Source: Pyrenochaeta sp. MPI-SDFR-AT-0127 (lineage: Eukaryota; Ascomycota; Dothideomycetes; Pleosporales; Cucurbitariaceae). From it: 64,000 nucleotides of DNA. Where the stretch lies: contig JAGTJM010000040.1 of NCBI GenBank assembly GCA_020747015.1, forward strand, positions 124,001 to 188,000, read 5' to 3'. Below, piece by piece: positions 11,117 to 23,278 of this stretch. The notes beneath the pieces are model-generated. The model saw nothing but the letters and a program-made list of their open reading frames with translations. It had not been told where the DNA came from and searched no databases. Numbering within the stretch: the stretch's first letter is position 1; each line of letters opens with the position of its first letter. The translations under genes and the position numbers were made by a program.

Positions 11117-12057
11117 ATGGATTTAGTTGGGAAAGTCCAGGCTATTTCCGCCAAAGAGCAACCACGTCAAGCAGTGAACGAATCAAATCGCTGCGGTTTG
11201 CCTCGGGCTGAGCCGTTGCGTCAGCAACAAAGCTCATTGCTCCAAATCCTACACCAGGACTGTCGGCTTCTCATTTGGGAACACATCCTCCGGCCATCGC
11301 AAACAAGGATAGAGCGCTGGCGAATCCCCAATAGATCGGTGTGGGTGTCTGCGGAAGACAGCGACGCTGACTGCTTTCCTTACCGAATAACCGCAGCTGA
11401 GTGGGACAAATCTGAGAAGCCGCTGAATCTACTGCTGTCTTGTCGTCAGTTGTATGTGTACCTTCCATCGGCACGCCGGAAGACTCTTAGGATCATGCTA
11501 ATGCTCGGCTCAGGTACCTTGAAGGATTAGCAATACTCTACTCAACTACATTTGTATTTGAAATGCCGCTTGACCTCTACAGTTTTCAACTATGTGTATC
11601 CCCAGAGGGTCTTTTGAACGTAAAACGCCTCATCATTGCTTTCGGGCAAACCGACTGGCATTACAGCGGTCCTTTTTTCTCTCGTAACACAAAACATCCC
11701 CATGGTTCGCTAAACGAGTGGGAGAATGCTATCCATGGCCTCAAGAAGATGAGAAGCTTACAAGAGCTACAGGTCTGGCTCGGACACTATCATGTTCGAA
11801 TACCTGAGTTGGAGCGACGACCATGGAAAGAAAACGAGGGAAGTCAGATGCTCGAGCAGAGACACCAGAAGCTTTTCGATCTCTATGACGCTTTGGAAGT
11901 GCCCAATTTCACCGTTCACCTGACATGGAACCCGGAGGATCTTCTTTCTCGGCGAACATGGCCCTTTCAGATCATTTTACACACAAAGGACGAAATGATG
12001 CATGTCCTAGACAAGGATTTGCCAGAGAAAACGGTGCCGGATTTGTATGATTGGTAG
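11117..12057 (+). CDS. DUF7730-like / F-box-like fungal protein, 292 aa
   Basis: Two exons (11117-11451, 11514-12057) with a 62-base intron (GTATGT...CTCAG). Splicing rebuilds L-L-L-S-C-R-Q-L-Y-L-E-G followed by A-I-L-Y-S-T-T-F-V-F-E, the hallmark of a very large family of filamentous-fungus proteins in which a conserved L-L-x-x-C-R-x-x-Y-x-E block precedes a Y-x-x-x-x-F block. Before it lies L-L-Q-I-L-H-Q-D-C-R-L-L-I-W-E, the usual degenerate F-box-like helix. The C-terminal half contains the typical I-x-x-L-x-L segments. Function is unknown. The N-terminal 35 residues look unstructured. Confidence 0.8.
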
Positions 12058-13449
12058 AGCATCCCTTAAGTATTCAAGATTTATTCCTGAGTGAAAGAAT
12101 TAAGTGGAAAATCTTCATTAGTCACAATATTCTCGGAAAGTCCTGACAGACAACTATCTTATATCATCTGATTCTTTTAAGTTGAACGCATCGCTGATAC
12201 GGGAAGCTCTGTAGATAGGTAACAACTTGCGTGTGTGTCGTTCTACTGTTGAACTCAAGAGTTCTAGGGCTACCTTAGGGGCTCACTCTACGCTTGGAAT
12301 GCGGGTAACGGCCGGGGCAATAACGCACCGACCGTGGTACACTTACTCAGTCTCAACTACTGGCCACATGATACAGTGCACTGGCTGCTTACTTCCAACA
12401 TTTGGTAGCTTTACTAACTTCGATGAAGAAAATTACGTCAATCTAATATACCTAGAAATTAGACCTACCATTGCGGTATAGCCGTATCTCTTCTGTCTAT
12501 ATTTCAGTGCTACCGTATCTTCGTACAAGCCTTGCTGCACGCCTCTGAAGTGTTCTCTTTGAAATGTTGTCATACTTGTGAAATCTAATACCCTTTGTAT
12601 CTTGGTCGTCGTCTCGATTAGGTTGGAAACAATTAGAACGTGCACTGAATGGGCAACCAGGCAAATCGATCAGCTGGATACCTACGATATTGATAGGTCA
12701 AGGCTTTGCAAATTGATTGAAAATTAAGTTCGGCTCGAGAGATTATACCAGGGTGGCGATTTGGGAATGTTTAAAGGTAACACCAGTGCAAAGAATGCGG
12801 CTAACTTCTAGGCAGTGCCCAGACGGGCGCTAGCAGCCCATTCTCATCTTACGTAGTTTTGTGATGGAGATAAACGTCCTTCTAGTCGAAATTAGCGCGC
12901 CCACGTCAAGTACGTGAAGAAGCGTAAGCTAGCTGCGGTTTGCGCTTTTTGGAAGTAAGTAATTTGGGATCGTCGGGCGTATCTGGAACGATTGCGCTGA
13001 TTATGAGGCTGTGCCAGCCACAGTGATTGCCTCGCATATCGTCGCGTGAGATAGATCACAACAAGCATCATATAACGGCATGTTCGGTCGGACGTGTGAT
13101 ACCGTGTCACTTCTGTTTTGACTGGAAGAAATGTTGCTGAGAAACTTTCGTGGACAGGTCTATGACCCCTAAGGTGGTTATATTTGTGCTGATTGTAGAA
13201 TACAAAATCATGTCATGATGCATGAGCACAGCCGCGTCGTCGCGCAAGGTGTTGCACCGATTTTGCGTCAGCCACAAACTTACTGGGGACGAATGTATCA
13301 CATGCATGCCATTGCATGGCATTGTATGGCCACATTCTTGGCTTGGTAGCCTACGGACGAGGCGACTAGACCACACTGAAGTCTGATATGATCAGCCTCG
13401 CACAATTCGGCGCACTTCAAGGTATTCGATTTCAGCATATCTGCAAGCG
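12058..13449. other. Intergenic stretch, nothing recognised
   Basis: Only short frames without domains or splice support on either strand. The segment is AT-rich in its first half. No RNA gene or repeat was seen. Confidence 0.45.
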
Positions 13450-15845
13450 ATGGTCACTAGGAAGCAGCAAAATACTCTCGCATCTAGTTCAAGAACCATG
13501 ACAACTTCTCCTCCTTCGAGAGTCTCCCCGTCTGGCCCTTCTACAACCATATCGCTTCCCCAAACGAGAGCTCCAGCCTCATTTGCAGGTGCATCCCAAA
13601 ACCCCACCTGTCCCACGCGCGTCGCCCCTGGACCACCTTCACAAAACACCAACATGACCTCAGAATCACCTTCTGCTCGACTTTCGAGCATTCGATCGCC
13701 TACACCAAGTACATTTTCTAGACAAAGCGATCAACATACACCAACGACCGCAGCCTCCTCAATCCACATCCAGAATCTTCCAACATCAAGTCCATCGCCT
13801 CAGCTCGTCAGCCCAGATACTCAAAATGTCTCACCAAATTCGAGTTCAGGAATGAGCGCCCATCACCCAAGCCACAAGCTGCCGTCTATCGTTGTTGAAT
13901 GGCGTTGGGAGCTATTCACATGGACACTCGGTACGCTCGCCATGTCTTTGATATTGACACTGCTTTGTATCTACAAAGACAAATCTATCACTAGCTGGAA
14001 GTCAACAGTGCAGATATCAGCAGTTGTGGCTATATTCTCCCAGCTCGCTCAATCGGCTCTGATCGTCTCGGTGTCTGCTACGATCGGTCAAGCGAAGTGG
14101 TCCACACTTCAAAGTAAGCGACGCACTATTGATGTCGAAAGATTTGATGAAGCCATGCGAGGACCAGAAGGAAGTCTGAAGATGTTAGCAGCAGCTATAT
14201 CCAATCCACGATCGCCAGATATGAAGCGATTCCGCACGTAAGTTGGAGTCACCCACCCTGAAGAGTTCTCACACTGATCAAGTTAGCTACCTCGCTCTTG
14301 TTGCTTCCTTGGTGACACTACTGATGCTAAGTTTTGGCACATTCACGCAGCAATCCGTGGCTACAAATGTGCGACGCGTCGAGAACTTGAGTACAATTAT
14401 CAGAGCGTCGAGCACCGTGAATCGCGCCTTGAGCTATAGAGATGAAGACTCCACACCTTCCCAGGTCCCGTTGGCACAACCGGAAGGGCCTTTTGCTACT
14501 CCGAACGTGGAGCTTGAACGCAGTTTTCTTGAGCAAGGCAACTACGGCAGTACGTTATTACTTGCAAATATCCTATATATACCTTCTAACCTTAACAATA
14601 GTCGACACAACGTTATCTGGCGCAGTATTGGCTGGAATTGCCACATCTCACAGCCTTTCAGATGTATCTGCGCAGTGTGCTACAAACGACTGCAGATGGC
14701 CATCCTACCCGACGCTGGCGATATGCTCTACTGTGGAGGATGTATCCTCACAGCTTATCCTTGAAGAGGTCTTTCAAGATCCAGACCCTGAATTTGTGTT
14801 TTACCTAGAGGATATGAACATGACACTACCCATTCCAGAGCTATACAACCCGGAACAAGGTAATCCAACCTTCGCCGGGCCTACCGACTTCTGGATGGCT
14901 ACCTTACCTGCTTGGAGGAGAAATCACGTGAATGTCCGTCCAAATTCTATTGCTGACGTGTATATCACCTACTTCTCAGCATGTAGGGCCACAAACAACA
15001 CCTTTGGAAAACCGGCAGAAGATGAACTGTCCATGGCGCGGGCAAACCTGACAAACTGGAGAGCATTCAGAGGGTCTTTCGAACTCTGCGTACACAATCT
15101 CACAACTTCGATTATAAATGGCGCTACTAATACGTCCATTGTAGAGCGTGTTGACAAACAGCCATGGATTGCCCGCGGCGAAGATAATGTAGTGTTATAT
15201 GCGGAGGCAGGAAACACCTCTAGCAGTGACAGAGTTCCCTTCTCTATAGATGTTAGTTCTTTGCTAGCACTTGGTGATGTCATGAGACTTACTCTAAATG
15301 GTTCCGCAAAAATGAGGGCAAAGTCAGATAAAAAATGGGAAAATTCCGAACAAATCATTCTTGCACAGGACGTATACAGTGCCGATCCAGAGATCTGCAG
15401 TCCAGGTCCGAACACAGATATCAACGGATTTCGAAATCGCATGCAAAACATTGCACTCAGTTTGACTAACGCGTAAGTTTGCTTTCAATTCCATAGATTG
15501 TGCTGTATGCTAACTATTCATCATAGACTTCGCAGGAACCCCGCTGGGCTTGAGCACGTTCAGGGCTCTACTTTTTCGGATGAGCAATTCATTGATGTCA
15601 ATCTCGCTTGGCTTGCAATGCCCATAGCGCTGTGGGTGATTGTCACACTTCTGTTGCTGTCCACAATGTGGCGAACCATGAGACTGCAATTGCCTTCATG
15701 GAAGACGTCCACGTTGCCGTGGTTAGAATGCCAGCTAGAAGACAATGATCTTAGCACACGGAGTGACATGAAGAAATCAGCAAAGACTTCCTACACACAG
15801 TTGAGAGGAAACAACTCTGCATGGTATCTGGAAAGGACAACATAG
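13450..15845 (+). CDS. DUF3176-family membrane protein, 746 aa
   Basis: Four exons: 13450-14237, 14287-14549, 14602-15472, 15527-15845, with introns of 49, 52 and 54 bases (GTAAGT...TTAG, GTACGT...ATAG, GTAAGT...ATAG). The first 140 residues are Ser/Thr/Pro-rich and disordered. Then W-R-W-E-L-F-T-W precedes a transmembrane helix, a second hydrophobic segment follows (S-A-V-V-A-I-F-S-Q-L), and another helix begins exon 2. A large N-glycosylation-rich region with paired cysteines (Q-C-A-T-N-D-C-R-W, typical of the family) follows. The last exon carries S-L-T-N-A-L-R and a final membrane helix (W-V-I-V-T-L-L-L-L-S) with a cytoplasmic tail. Members are fungus-specific plasma-membrane proteins without known function. 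Either of two ATGs (residues 1 and 17) may be used. Confidence 0.88.
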
Positions 15846-15967
15846 CTGTACTTGATTGAATGCAACAAATCATGACACAATCCCACTCCACGTGTGACGA
15901 TCTCGATCTAACACCGAAACGAAACTCCTGGTGTTTTGCACCACCCGTGAAGCCTCATTAACCAAAT

Positions 15968-16548
15968 TCACCTCCAGAGTAATGCAAACAGCATAAAATG
16001 AAACGTTAGTAATCCATAATCCACACGCGACATGGTACCAATGCCGGAAGTCGATGTTGGCAATGCAGAACCACTTGTCGGCAGCGCAAAGCTTCCATCC
16101 GTAGGCAACACAAAAGCCCCATCTGTGCGCGAAGCAATCGTAGTACTCGGTGTCCAGTCAAACATGGGTCCTACATGTGAATCAGTCTACCACATTTCAT
16201 AAAACCACAATCTACTCGTCCACACTCACCATTCGGTCCATCGCTCCACTCCACCATGCTAGGCGCCGCATTGCCCGTACACCAAGCACCACACGGACAA
16301 CACGCAATCGTGCCAGAAATCTCGGTAGCCAAACCGTCACAACATCCTGTTAGTTGAGAAGTGGTGACGAGATTGAACTGCTGGGGGCAGATGAAGCGAC
16401 TGTGAGGGACGAGCGCGGGATCATATCCTTGCGTAGACTCGACTACTGCGGCGCATACCCGGACAGGGAGATCGGATCCAGTCCCAAGATCAGATAGGAT
16501 AGCATCGATATTGGTAGATGCTCTAGGTGCGGGCGTGACGGCGGCCAT
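15968..16548 (-). CDS. Cys-rich putative GPI-anchored protein (5' end unresolved)
   Basis: At least two coding exons on the minus strand: 16548-16230 and 16170-15968, separated by a 59-base GTGAGT...GTAG intron. The mature part has C-C-D-G and C-C-P-C-G-x-W-C-T-G clusters, then a Thr/Ser-rich stretch and a hydrophobic C-terminus (L-L-T-F-H-F-M-L-F-A-L-L), the layout of a GPI-anchored wall protein. Such a protein needs a signal peptide, but none precedes the ATG at 16548. A further 5' exon (16706 down to about 16600, with a GTGCGC donor and CGCAG acceptor, 49-base intron) would extend the frame by about 38 residues, again without a signal peptide. Either the true first exon lies further upstream or the gene has lost its secretion signal. 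Confidence 0.6.
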
Positions 16549-16706
16549 AGCTGCGGGTGCCAGAATTTAGTCTGTATGTGTTGGACAGGAAGCGCACTCG
16601 GATCGAATGACGGAGAATCGCAGCAACCTTCGTTCAACAGGAATTGGTTGCGTAGAATCTTGTGCAATGGGAGTTCGCAAGCTGTATACATGTCATCGGA
16701 TGACAT

Positions 16707-18000
16707 ACGTAGGTATATCGGTGTCAGACCTAAGCTACGCTAGCGAAGGCTGCGGCTCGAATGCCAAGTTGCGCAACTTGGTTAATTTGTAAAGGAATGG
16801 GGGGCGGGTGCGCCATCTAGTCATCCAAGAGTCGCAGCATCATTGTGTTGCGCTACATTGCGGCTGTGCAGGTCCCGCCAAGATTGGATTGTCAATCATT
16901 TTCACCCTTGCGCACGAGAGATCTCGAGAACATGACGTTTATTAGACCTGACATTGTATTCATGCAAGTAGTCGGTGAAACTTGACCAACCTAGACTTCC
17001 CTATCCGGTTAGTCGCCGCCGTAACTCAGGACGCTTAGATCTCGCTCATGCTTAGCGCCTTAACCTGACAAGATCCTTAAAATACCCCTACTTATGTAAA
17101 CTTTAATTGCAACTCATAAGAACTAGGGTGATGTTCTAGTGTAAGGCCTACATCTAGAGACAATTAGGTAGCCTTAAAAAAGGCTACACAAAGGGTCTAA
17201 TTCTTGGTTTAGTGCAATGGTAATGTACGTACTACTTTGTATTATTCGGACTGCTCTTCAAACCTATGAAAGATACTAAGGGTGTAGAGAACTTTATCCA
17301 CTATGCGGAAGCAGAAGGCGGCAAAAGTTTACCTTCTTCTATTAATGGGAAGTAGATCTATAGAGTACGGCGTCCACTGACATACGCCAGGCTTTGGAAA
17401 GAAAGGCGCCCTAACGCTTTAGTATATAATCATACTGCTTCACGACCCATATTCATCATGAACTGCTGCATCTGCACGTCTGTCGATCTTACGTCGCTAC
17501 GTAGCTTAATGGGAGAGAGCGCATACCGTGGGAGGCATTGCTTTTGAAACTTTTGATTTTATTATCTTTGCTATACCAATACCAGAACACGGAACTCGCA
17601 ACAATGGACTCACTTACTCGCTACTACCATCAACATTTTGCCTGCACCAGGTCTATTGTCTAGAAAAACCGCGATGCTATTTTCCCTTTCCACCAACATG
17701 ATCAGCGAAGATAGCGTGCTTTGGTTGCGGGCGTGTATCAATCTAGAGGTGGAGAGATCATGTAAGAATTTGGGGTAAGTGTGGTAATTCTTGCCGAGGT
17801 GGCCGCGCCCAAAGATCTAAGATGCGTAGCCTGTGTGGTACGGGAGAAATACAGTTGGGAACACTTGTGTTTATCATTATACTTCGTTAACAGAGATCAA
17901 ATATGCTCGTCTCATATTCCCAAACATATACAAATAAGTTTTCTCGGCATATATACCGTGCCCTCCCTCCATGTACTCGTTGAACCAGGCCCCTTATTTC
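16707..18000. other. Gene-free, AT-rich stretch, possible decayed element
   Basis: No coding frame longer than about 85 codons with any recognisable motif. From about 17030 to 17420 the sequence has many TA steps and stop codons in all frames, consistent with decay. One frame near 17300 reads as if it were once coding (Y-A-E-A-E-G-G-K) but is broken. Terminal repeats were not found. I cannot assign it to a transposon family. Confidence 0.35.
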
Positions 18001-19497
18001 TTAGAAGGAAGAGGTACTATTTAGCGGACCAAACTTAATATTAGAGAACGTGACTCCGTCATTCGTGGTAAAGTCCCAGATTGGTACACCACTGTTGGTG
18101 GCACATTCGCCGCGCATAACACCGGGACGGTGCGGATCCGCATATGTGGGATACGTCGAGTCTAGCCAGAGCATGTTTCTGCTAGGGTCATCTGAAATGG
18201 CCATGACAAGCACCATACCTTTTTCGAGCGCTTTATACATGCTTGCCATACCGCCTTTTTCTTGAAATCTATTGCTCTCGCCGAAAGCTTCCTTTTGTGC
18301 GTTGCAGAACGTGTCAGATAGCGAAGAGCCCACGACGCCAGACACGCGCGACGCTGGATTCGCAAACGTGACGTTGTTCTGGACATAAAAGCGCTTGATC
18401 TCTAAATCTTTGCCAGTGCCGATGAACTGAGTCACTACTGTGAATTTATTCGTAGTGTCAATGGTGGCTTGCTTGCCAGGACGCTTGCCGAAGAAATCTC
18501 GATTACCTACTCGAAAAGGGTTCATGTCGCAACCCTCAGAGTCGCACACGCCGTGACGGCTATAGTCATCAGAAGAAGCCGTCGTATTACACTCGCCGCT
18601 GGAGTAATTGCAACGGGTCTGTTGGTCCACGCTACAAGCTCGGGCTGTCATGGCTGTCGACACGGAGTTGGCTTGCCAGATGTTCATTTCAGCACAACAC
18701 GAGCCGTATGCGCCAGCACCGCCATATGCGTCGACCTGTGAGGGTATCCATCCCTCAGAATTAGCCTGTTCAGTTGTTATGACGGGTACGACTCATTGTT
18801 CATTTGTCACTTACTTCACCGTTGATGAATCTGAGGTCACGTGGGCAACTTGCGTCACAATAGCCCGTTCCGTATTTTGCGCCCGCCTTGTTGGTTGGGA
18901 ACTTGGCCATACCTCCATCTGCATCCATGGCAACGAAATAGAGTGACCCGGATAAGCCACAAGGAAGCAGCGAAACATCAACGTCGAAGCGGACCTCTCG
19001 GTTTGGCGCAAGTTTGAAGATCTCGTAGGTATTGTCGTCTTTCAGAAGGAATGTGCGTGATGACACGCTTGTGGCAAAACCGAGATAGGTTTTATATTTC
19101 ATTGACAAGGAATCATTCTTGGTGGTGATGCCGTAAGTTTGTTTGTAGTCTGCCCCTTCAAGCACACATGACTTGGTGCACTCTTTGCTGTTAGGGCATA
19201 TTTGACGGTTCCAGTCTTGCCCCTCGAAACAATTGGAGTACCTGAATTACAGTTCAGTATTGCATGGGATTATCCGGGTGAACCTCCGAAAGCTTACCCT
19301 CCACTATTGTGGACCCATCGCCAATTTTGATCGATGGTTATTTTTCCGCGCTTGTCCGTACAGTCACCTGGCGCAGAACATGATTTCCAGGTGATGTTTG
19401 GAGGAATCTCGTACATTTCTTTTCCTACCCCTTGACCCAGGACAACGCAAAGTATTGCTGCGCACACCAACACCTGCGACAAAATAAAGGAACTCAT
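18001..19497 (-). CDS. Glycoside hydrolase family 7 protein with altered catalytic triad, 463 aa
   Basis: Three exons on minus: 19497-19298, 19241-18815, 18765-18001; introns of 56 and 49 bases with GT...AG ends. An ATG 12 codons upstream is possible, but the chosen one gives a clean signal peptide. The whole GH7 fold is recognisable: W-x-W near the start, F-I-N-G-E-A-N-x-E-G-W, G-S-C-C-A-E, C-D-S-E-G-C-D-M-N-P, D-T-T-N-K-F-T-V-V-T-Q-F, M-L-W-L-D-S-T-Y-P and N-I-K-F-G-P. GH7 enzymes (cellobiohydrolase I, endoglucanase I) use E-x-D-x-x-E. Here it reads E235-M-N237-I-W-Q240: the nucleophile position is kept, but the Asp is Asn and the acid/base Glu is Gln. The Pro-His-Pro next to it is Ala-Arg-Ala, and a tunnel Trp is Ser. 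No CBM1 follows. The frame is intact, so this is probably a secreted, cellulose- or glucan-binding pseudoenzyme rather than a dead gene. Confidence 0.92.
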
Positions 19498-20696
19498 GAC
19501 AAGTTGTCGAACCGTGCTTACGAACAGGCACAAATGATGATCTGTAAGCCGTCGAAGGGCAACTACTTATATGCTGTCCAGCGAAACCATTGTGAAATGG
19601 GGCGTATTACTATGTTGGAGTGTTGGTAAGATAGATTAGCCAAGGCAGGCGAAGCGGAAGTCATGGGGCACGCCATTCATTTACATAGAGCAAATGAATC
19701 CTTCTGAAGCGCATCAGCCCGATCTACAATTTTCTTCCAAGAGCGAAAGTGCTCCGCAGATGGTCCGGCGCGTCTTTCAGCTTAATAGAGTAAATTGGGC
19801 AGATCCCGGCGGATCGTATGCTGCTGACATGTAACATTGCGAAGACACGAGATTAATTATGAGACTAACGGAAATTGTGCAGCAGAATGCGGATGCGAGA
19901 AGAGGTTGAAAAAGGACACGAGTGTTAAGTGCATTGTGTCTTGTACGATTGATTGCAGCGTGGGTATGTTTCTAAGGGCTTGTTTTCGAAATACCGGATG
20001 CTCCCAAGGAGTCCGGCTGGTGGGCTAGTGTCGATGGTAGTGGGGTGCTTATTGTTCGTCTAGCCTAGATCAGCCAAGGTGGATGAACCGTCTCTCTAAG
20101 ACGCGACCCTGGTGCTCCGTGCCTTAGGGCAGCATCTTCCCAAGATCAAAACAGAAAATGAGGTCACTGTATTGGCCTGGGTCGAACGAATACGAAAATA
20201 CTAATTCCCGATCTTTCAGTCTTCGTTAGCAATACTGTTAACGCAATCGGCCACGAGTACACACTTCTATGCTGGTCGAAGGCACCACACTCAGCCAAAA
20301 ACATCAGTCCTTGACAGAGACCCAAATAAGTCTGATGCTGGACCAGTTGATCGACTATCTGAGCCAATTGCATGCACATATGTGGATCTGTTGTCCGGAG
20401 AGATGAAGACATACATCCACCTGATCCAGACGCATAAAAGCCTTACTTTCATGCGCGACACGATTCCTCGCCTCGAGGCCTTCGTCAAGATCCTGTCGAA
20501 GCACTAATATTACTTTCCAAAAGCAAAACAAAACGTGGATAACATAACCACAAGCAATGCAAACGCCCAGCTCTGAATAGTATCTATTCGCGGTTCGAGT
20601 CATGACTATTGCCTTTATTGCTGTTGCACTTGCTTATGCAACAGGTTAGCTCCTTTTTCTATTAAACTAGGCTTGCGAATGTACCTCATACTGTTC
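19498..20696. other. Intergenic stretch with an unassigned open frame
   Basis: The first part holds the promoter of the minus-strand GH7 gene. On the plus strand, a frame open from about 20206 to 20508 ends in a plausible helical tail (see next entry). Nothing else is recognisable. Confidence 0.45.
20206..20508 (+). pseudogene. Possible terminal exon or gene remnant, ~100 codons, no ATG start
   Basis: A frame of about 100 codons without stop runs to a TAA at 20506-20508. Its second half (E-M-K-T-Y-I-H-L-I-Q-T-H-K-S-L, then D-T-I-P-R-L-E-A-F-V-K-I-L) has the amphipathic composition of a real protein. There is no ATG in the first two thirds and no obvious upstream exon. It could be the last exon of a small gene whose other exons I could not place, a remnant, or chance. 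Confidence 0.25.
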
Positions 20697-23278
20697 TTAC
20701 AATCTTTCCTTTCTTTCTTTTGCCCAATCGCGATCGCTATGGCCATGAACGTCCCTTAGGTAATTTCCAAACTTATTAGCCGTCTTTATGGCCAGCTCAA
20801 GATGCTCCCAACCCATCTTTCTACCCTCGTGAGACGCTAGCTGTCTTGCAGTTGACAATGCGTTCCTAATTTCACGACCATTAAGCTTGTGATTCGCTAA
20901 CTCATCGAGTCTATCTTTAATTTCATCCACGCTGTCACCGTCCTCCGTACCTTCTAAGCGTGCGAGGAAGTTCAACCAAATTTGCCTTCGAGAGCGTGGT
21001 TTCAGATCCTCGTAGTGCAGCGCGATGTGGATTCGCGAGCGGAATGCCTCGTCAAACGTGCCAACACGGTTCGAGGTGAGGATTAAAATGCCTTCATAAT
21101 ACTCAAGCATACGCAGAAACACTGAGACGAGACTATTTCGTTGGAGGTCGGTTAGTGTGCGCTCTTCCAAAAAGACGTCCGCCTCGTCGAGTAGAAGCAC
21201 ACAGTTCCAGCGTTTTCCTAGCTCAAACACTAATTGCAGGTATTGCTCAACCTTGTCAGGCTCAGTACCTATGTCTCCGCAAGTGATGGGATATAATGGC
21301 ATTTCTGCGATCTCCGCAACAGATTCGGCGGTAAGAGTCTTCCCAGTTCCAGGGGAGCCATGGAACAGCATAATTAAGCCGTTGCCCTTGCCAGGAATAA
21401 TATCGAAGTTCGCATGCGATTGCTCTTCTCGCTTTGCTTTGATTGAAGAAGCTCGGACTGTGACCATGGCTCTCACAAGACGTTTCGTTTCCTCAGGGAG
21501 TACCAAATCCTCGAAAGGCAGCTTGCTCCAACGTATGGGCATTATGTTCGAGACGGGGAGATTGACCCATTCCTTTTCAAGCAGATCATAACCGGGTACT
21601 TCTGTGGGCATCATGAAAAACTCATCTTCTGTAGGCTCCTCTGGATATTTCAGGCTCAATCTCCATGGATCGGTTTGCTTGTTTCGAATACTGAAGTCGG
21701 AGAGTCCGTAATTTTGGGAGTGGAGCTTGGCGTACATCAAGTGGTCGATCATGTATCTTCCCGGCTTGACCCGATCATTTCCAGTGCAATAGACGAAATT
21801 TGGCTGGCGAAGATCCCAAGATTTTTTTCCACGCCGACGCAAAGACTCAATTGACTCTTGACTGAGAACAGACATCGGAAAAAGCCCCAAGTGTTGTATT
21901 GGGAACGACTCAGTTTCATCTTCAACAGAGGCAGTAAACCCGAAGACTCCAACCGTTCTACGGCTGTTCCATCCGTTGAAATTCCAGGACCACGCGTGGA
22001 AATTCAACAGAGTGCCGTCCAAGATAGGCCAGTCTCGGAGGACGTAGACCTGTCCGAAATCGGGTTGTCCATCTTCGAGCTCCCCGTGCAAGCTAACTAC
22101 AAGTTGATTGGGCCTGAATATCTTGTCTCGATGACGGATAGTGATTTGATGCTGAGACAACAGCTCTTCTGCCTCAGCATATTCATTCCCGTAGATCGTG
22201 CTAATATACTGAAGAACGGCTTCAATTTCTCTCCTTAACGGAGTATTGGCTGATTGCGAGTACGTTTGAAGGACCTCCCGATGAAAATAAAGGAGCTGGT
22301 ACGGGGCATGGATTTCAAGAAACCCATTCTTAAGAAATCTCTCGAGTGGACACGTAGCCACCTTTTGAATCGCTTGTCGAAGGTCATCATTGAGTATTAG
22401 CAGGATCTCATCCCGTTCACTCTGTGAGAGAGTCAGTCCTTGTTGACCACCGCATTGTCGACTTTTTATGATGACGAACGAAAGCTGTTGAAAACGTCGC
22501 ACGTAGTTCTGAAGTTGATAAATGGGCTTTTTTCCTGATAGATGTGACGATTGTCGTCCGTCAGTAAAGTTGGCCGTCAAGGGGTCATCTTCAAAAAGGA
22601 ACGTCTCGTGGCGTCGAGACTTGTTGCCTGGTTCGGCACACTCGATGCGGTAAACTATAGGTATTTCAAGGTTGCTATTTTGCGGAGAGCTCGACGCAAC
22701 GCATCCGGTGTCTTTGCCATGTGCAGTATCCCCGGTTTTCTGAACAGCATTTTTTGAATAATCCAACGTCGAACTTGATTGCCTTCTGCAAATAAGGCGA
22801 GTTTCGAAGGTATGCTTTCGGCCTACGAACGGAGCATCGCGGCGGTCACTCACTGGGCTCAGACGGGATGTCGACTTGCTTGAAAGAACATCTACAGCTG
22901 CAGAACGTCAGGTACTCGAAACCGAGGCAAATCGCATGCGCCAAAGCCGATGAAAGAATCGCCTTGATTCGGTGGAAGATATGATGAACAAGAATGAAAC
23001 GAACCTTTGCTAGCGTCCGCCCTCTTGTCATAATTAATGCGCTCATGCTCGTCGACATCTGAGCTTGACGAAGGTGAGTCAGAAGAGGGGTAACTGCGAA
23101 CATCTTCATTCAGCTCATCGTTGTCGTCGCGTGGGAACGTCGTAGCGTTTCTCTTCGTGCTAGCCGGCGGACATTGTTGTGACTTCCGCTTGCCAAGAAT
23201 GCTCTCCACCCCGCTCCCAACATCCAGGATCCTACTCGCCTTATCACGAGAAAGCGAGGATGGAGCTTTGGCTGGCAT
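20697..23278 (-). CDS. AAA+ ATPase with N-terminal DUF7025-like region (module 1), 822 aa
   Basis: Two exons on minus: 23278-23005 and 22891-20697, with a 113-base intron (GTTCGT...TGTAG) whose removal gives an open frame; the donor is a weak variant. Residues 1-130 are Ser-rich and low complexity. A conserved region (about 180-540) matches the DUF7025 part of fungal AAA proteins. The AAA domain has Walker A G-S-P-G-T-G-K-T (about 603), Walker B L-L-L-D-E-A-D (about 658), sensor-1 L-T-S-N-R-V-G-T-F-D-E-A-F and the R-S-R-I-H-I arginine region, so it should hydrolyse ATP. A lid domain with H-x-L-N-G-R-E-I-R-N follows. It lies head to head with the DUF7708-type gene, 248 bases apart, an arrangement repeated at 58.8-64 kb. 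The substrate and partner are unknown. Confidence 0.92.

Noticed and set aside
13392..13691. 99-codon minus frame at the 5' end of the DUF3176 gene
   Set aside because: Antisense to the Ser/Pro-rich N-terminus, no recognisable features.
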